Source: Chromatiales bacterium (GTDB lineage Bacteria; Pseudomonadota; Gammaproteobacteria; Thiohalomonadales; Thiohalomonadaceae). From it: a stretch of 32,829 nt of DNA. Below, piece after piece: positions 32,020 to 32,829 of the stretch. How positions within the stretch are numbered: the first letter of the stretch is position 1; each line of letters opens with the position of its first letter. Under the pieces are notes generated by a model, which was not told the origin of the DNA, did not search any database, and saw only the letters and a program-made list of their open reading frames with translations. The translations under genes were made by a program, and so were the position numbers. The DNA is taken from the NCBI GenBank assembly GCA_030640985.1, contig DAOWII010000022.1, forward strand, positions 1-32,829, given 5' to 3'.

Positions 32020-32024
32020 GTCAA
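31996..32024 (-). promoter_or_regulatory. Sigma-70 promoter of the CxxCH protein gene
   Basis: On the minus strand a perfect -35 hexamer TTGACA (32024-32019) is followed after exactly 17 nt by TATCAT (32001-31996), a five-of-six match to the -10 consensus. The predicted transcript starts about 20 nt before the ATG at 31967, with GGA near the start codon. This is the best sigma-70 promoter that I find in the window. Confidence 0.7.
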
Positions 32025-32132
32025 TACTGGAGTGTACCTCATTGAGGCACATTATTTTTATAAACCTTTACTTTTGTGGGTCTCTCTGCCATATTTTTGT
32101 AACAATTAGGGATTAATAAGGAACAATAGATA

Positions 32133-32829
32133 ATGGATATCCACGGGAACCTTCGTCTTACCTCTCTCACTCGCCCCTTGGCGGCGTTACTGTTTTCACT
32201 GTTAATGCTCTGCTCACTGCCGGGGCAGGCGGCCCCGATATTTCCTGGTGAGCTGTTCCTCGCAGGCACAAATCCTTACACCGTGGCCCTGGGGGATGTG
32301 GATGGGGATAACGCCCTGGATATGGTGGTGGCTAATGCCAACAGCCATAACGTCAGTGTGCTGCTGGGTGATGGTGCTGGAGGCTTTGCCGCGGCGGTCA
32401 ACTACGCTGTCGGCTCGGCTCCTTACTCCGTGGCCCTGGGGGATGTAAATGGGGATAACACCCTGGATATGGCGGTGGCTAATGCCAGCAGCCATAACGT
32501 CAGTGTGCTGCTGGGTGATGGTGCTGGAGGCTTTGTCGCGGCGGTCAATTACGCTGTCAGCTGGAATCCTCGCTCCGTGGCCCTGGGGGATGTGGATGGA
32601 GATAACGCCCTGGACATGGTGGTGGCTAATCACGACGGCCATAACGTCAGTGTGCTGCTGGGCGATGGTGCGGGGGGCTTTGCCGCGGCAGTCAATTACG
32701 CTGTCGGCACAAACCCTGTCTTTGTGACCCTGAGTGATGTGGATGGGGATAACGCCTTGGACATGGTGGTGGCTAATCGCGGTAGCCAGAACGTCGGTGT
32801 GCTGCTAGGCGATGGTGCGGGGGGCTTTG
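32133..32829 (+). CDS. Secreted FG-GAP/VCBS repeat protein (3' end outside window)
   Basis: Open from ATG 32133 to the window end (232 codons, no stop), hence missing from the ORF track. AAGGA lies 10 nt upstream. A signal peptide (LAALLFSLLMLCSLPGQAA) is followed by four 49-residue repeats: VALGDVDGDNALDMVVAN..HNVSVLLGDGAGGF. Each carries a DxDGDxxxD calcium loop (residues of the form DVDGDNALD) and a GDGAGGF turn, the FG-GAP blade of integrin-type beta-propellers. A propeller would need about seven blades, so more repeats probably follow. It is probably exported and may act at the cell surface in adhesion or carbohydrate binding, which is inference. The minus-strand ORF 32214-32642 is its shadow. 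Confidence 0.88.
   Translation, partial: MDIHGNLRLTSLTRPLAALLFSLLMLCSLPGQAAPIFPGELFLAGTNPYTVALGDVDGDNALDMVVANANSHNVSVLLGDGAGGFAAAVNYAVGSAPYSVALGDVNGDNTLDMAVANASSHNVSVLLGDGAGGFVAAVNYAVSWNPRSVALGDVDGDNALDMVVANHDGHNVSVLLGDGAGGFAAAVNYAVGTNPVFVTLSDVDGDNALDMVVANRGSQNVGVLLGDGAGGF
32283..32829 (+). repeat. 147-bp tandem repeats in the FG-GAP gene
   Basis: Units begin at 32283, 32430, 32577 and 32724, exactly 147 bp apart; the fourth is cut by the window end. Long stretches are identical between units (for example AACGTCAGTGTGCTGCTGGG in the first three). Variation is concentrated at the junctions (GSAPYS, SWNPRS, GTNPVF). Such DNA-level identity suggests recent duplication or gene conversion. Confidence 0.93.

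Noticed and set aside
32214-32642. 142-residue minus-strand ORF with repeated HIPQGHG motifs
   Set aside because: It is the antisense reading of the 147-bp FG-GAP repeats, whose plus frame has a signal peptide and recognised calcium-loop motifs.
32283-32829. CRISPR-like regular repeats
   Set aside because: The 147-bp units are contiguous, in frame and coding, with no repeat-spacer pattern.

Overview
The window is a chromosomal segment of a gammaproteobacterium outside the Enterobacterales. Support comes from gene order (leuS-lptE-holA, nadD-rsfS-rlmH, maf-rng-yhdP-nit, kdsD-kdsC-lptC-lptA-lptB-rpoN-hpf-ptsN, thiD-thiE-hemL). An HPr kinase gene (hprK) lies inside the rpoN/ptsN cluster, as in several free-living or sulfur/methane-oxidising gammaproteobacteria and in betaproteobacteria. 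I cannot name the genus. Most of the window is core genome; I see no insertion sequence, prophage, CRISPR array, rRNA gene or complete tRNA gene.

Layout. (1) 1-7736, plus strand: 3' end of leuS, lptE, holA, proA, nadD, rsfS, rlmH, maf, rng. (2) 7850-12876, plus strand: yhdP, a Nit-type amidohydrolase, ppnP. (3) 12879-19705, minus strand, read from high to low coordinate: rpoN, hpf, ptsN, hprK, rapZ, an EIIA-Man-like protein, HPr, mgtE, darP. (4) 19943-25340, minus strand: mlaA, a CaCA-family antiporter (yrbG), kdsD, kdsC, lptC, lptA, lptB. (5) 25411-27615, minus strand: a DedA-PAP2-LssY three-domain membrane protein and a 61-residue zinc-ribbon protein. (6) 27869-28222, plus strand: an NrfJ-like lipoprotein, closed by a bidirectional terminator shared with hemL. 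(7) 28317-31241, minus strand: thiD, thiE, hemL. (8) 31470-32829: a periplasmic protein with one C-terminal CxxCH haem motif, divergent from an FG-GAP repeat protein that runs off the window and is missing from the supplied ORF track.

How the genes work together. The dominant theme is the outer membrane: Kdo synthesis (KdsD, KdsC), LPS export (LptA, B, C, E), phospholipid traffic (MlaA, YhdP) and a DedA/PAP2 protein. A second theme is phosphorylation-based regulation: EIIA-Ntr, HPr, HPr kinase, an EIIA-Man domain and RapZ beside sigma-54 and the ribosome hibernation factor, with no sugar permease.

The least ordinary signals are in non-coding DNA: (a) two 13-codon ORFs, linked to each other and to rpoN by ATGA overlaps, with a hairpin inside the second; (b) a 77-nt element closed by an 11-bp perfect stem between lptB and rpoN; (c) a perfect 13+5+13 palindrome resembling a Fur box laid over a near-consensus sigma-70 promoter in front of the haem-motif protein; (d) an 18-bp inverted repeat that could hide the lptE start; (e) a leader with alternative pairings before mgtE; (f) near-identical 147-bp tandem repeats in the FG-GAP gene. 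There is no gene-free stretch over 300 bases; the longest gaps (253, 237 and 228 nt) are described individually.
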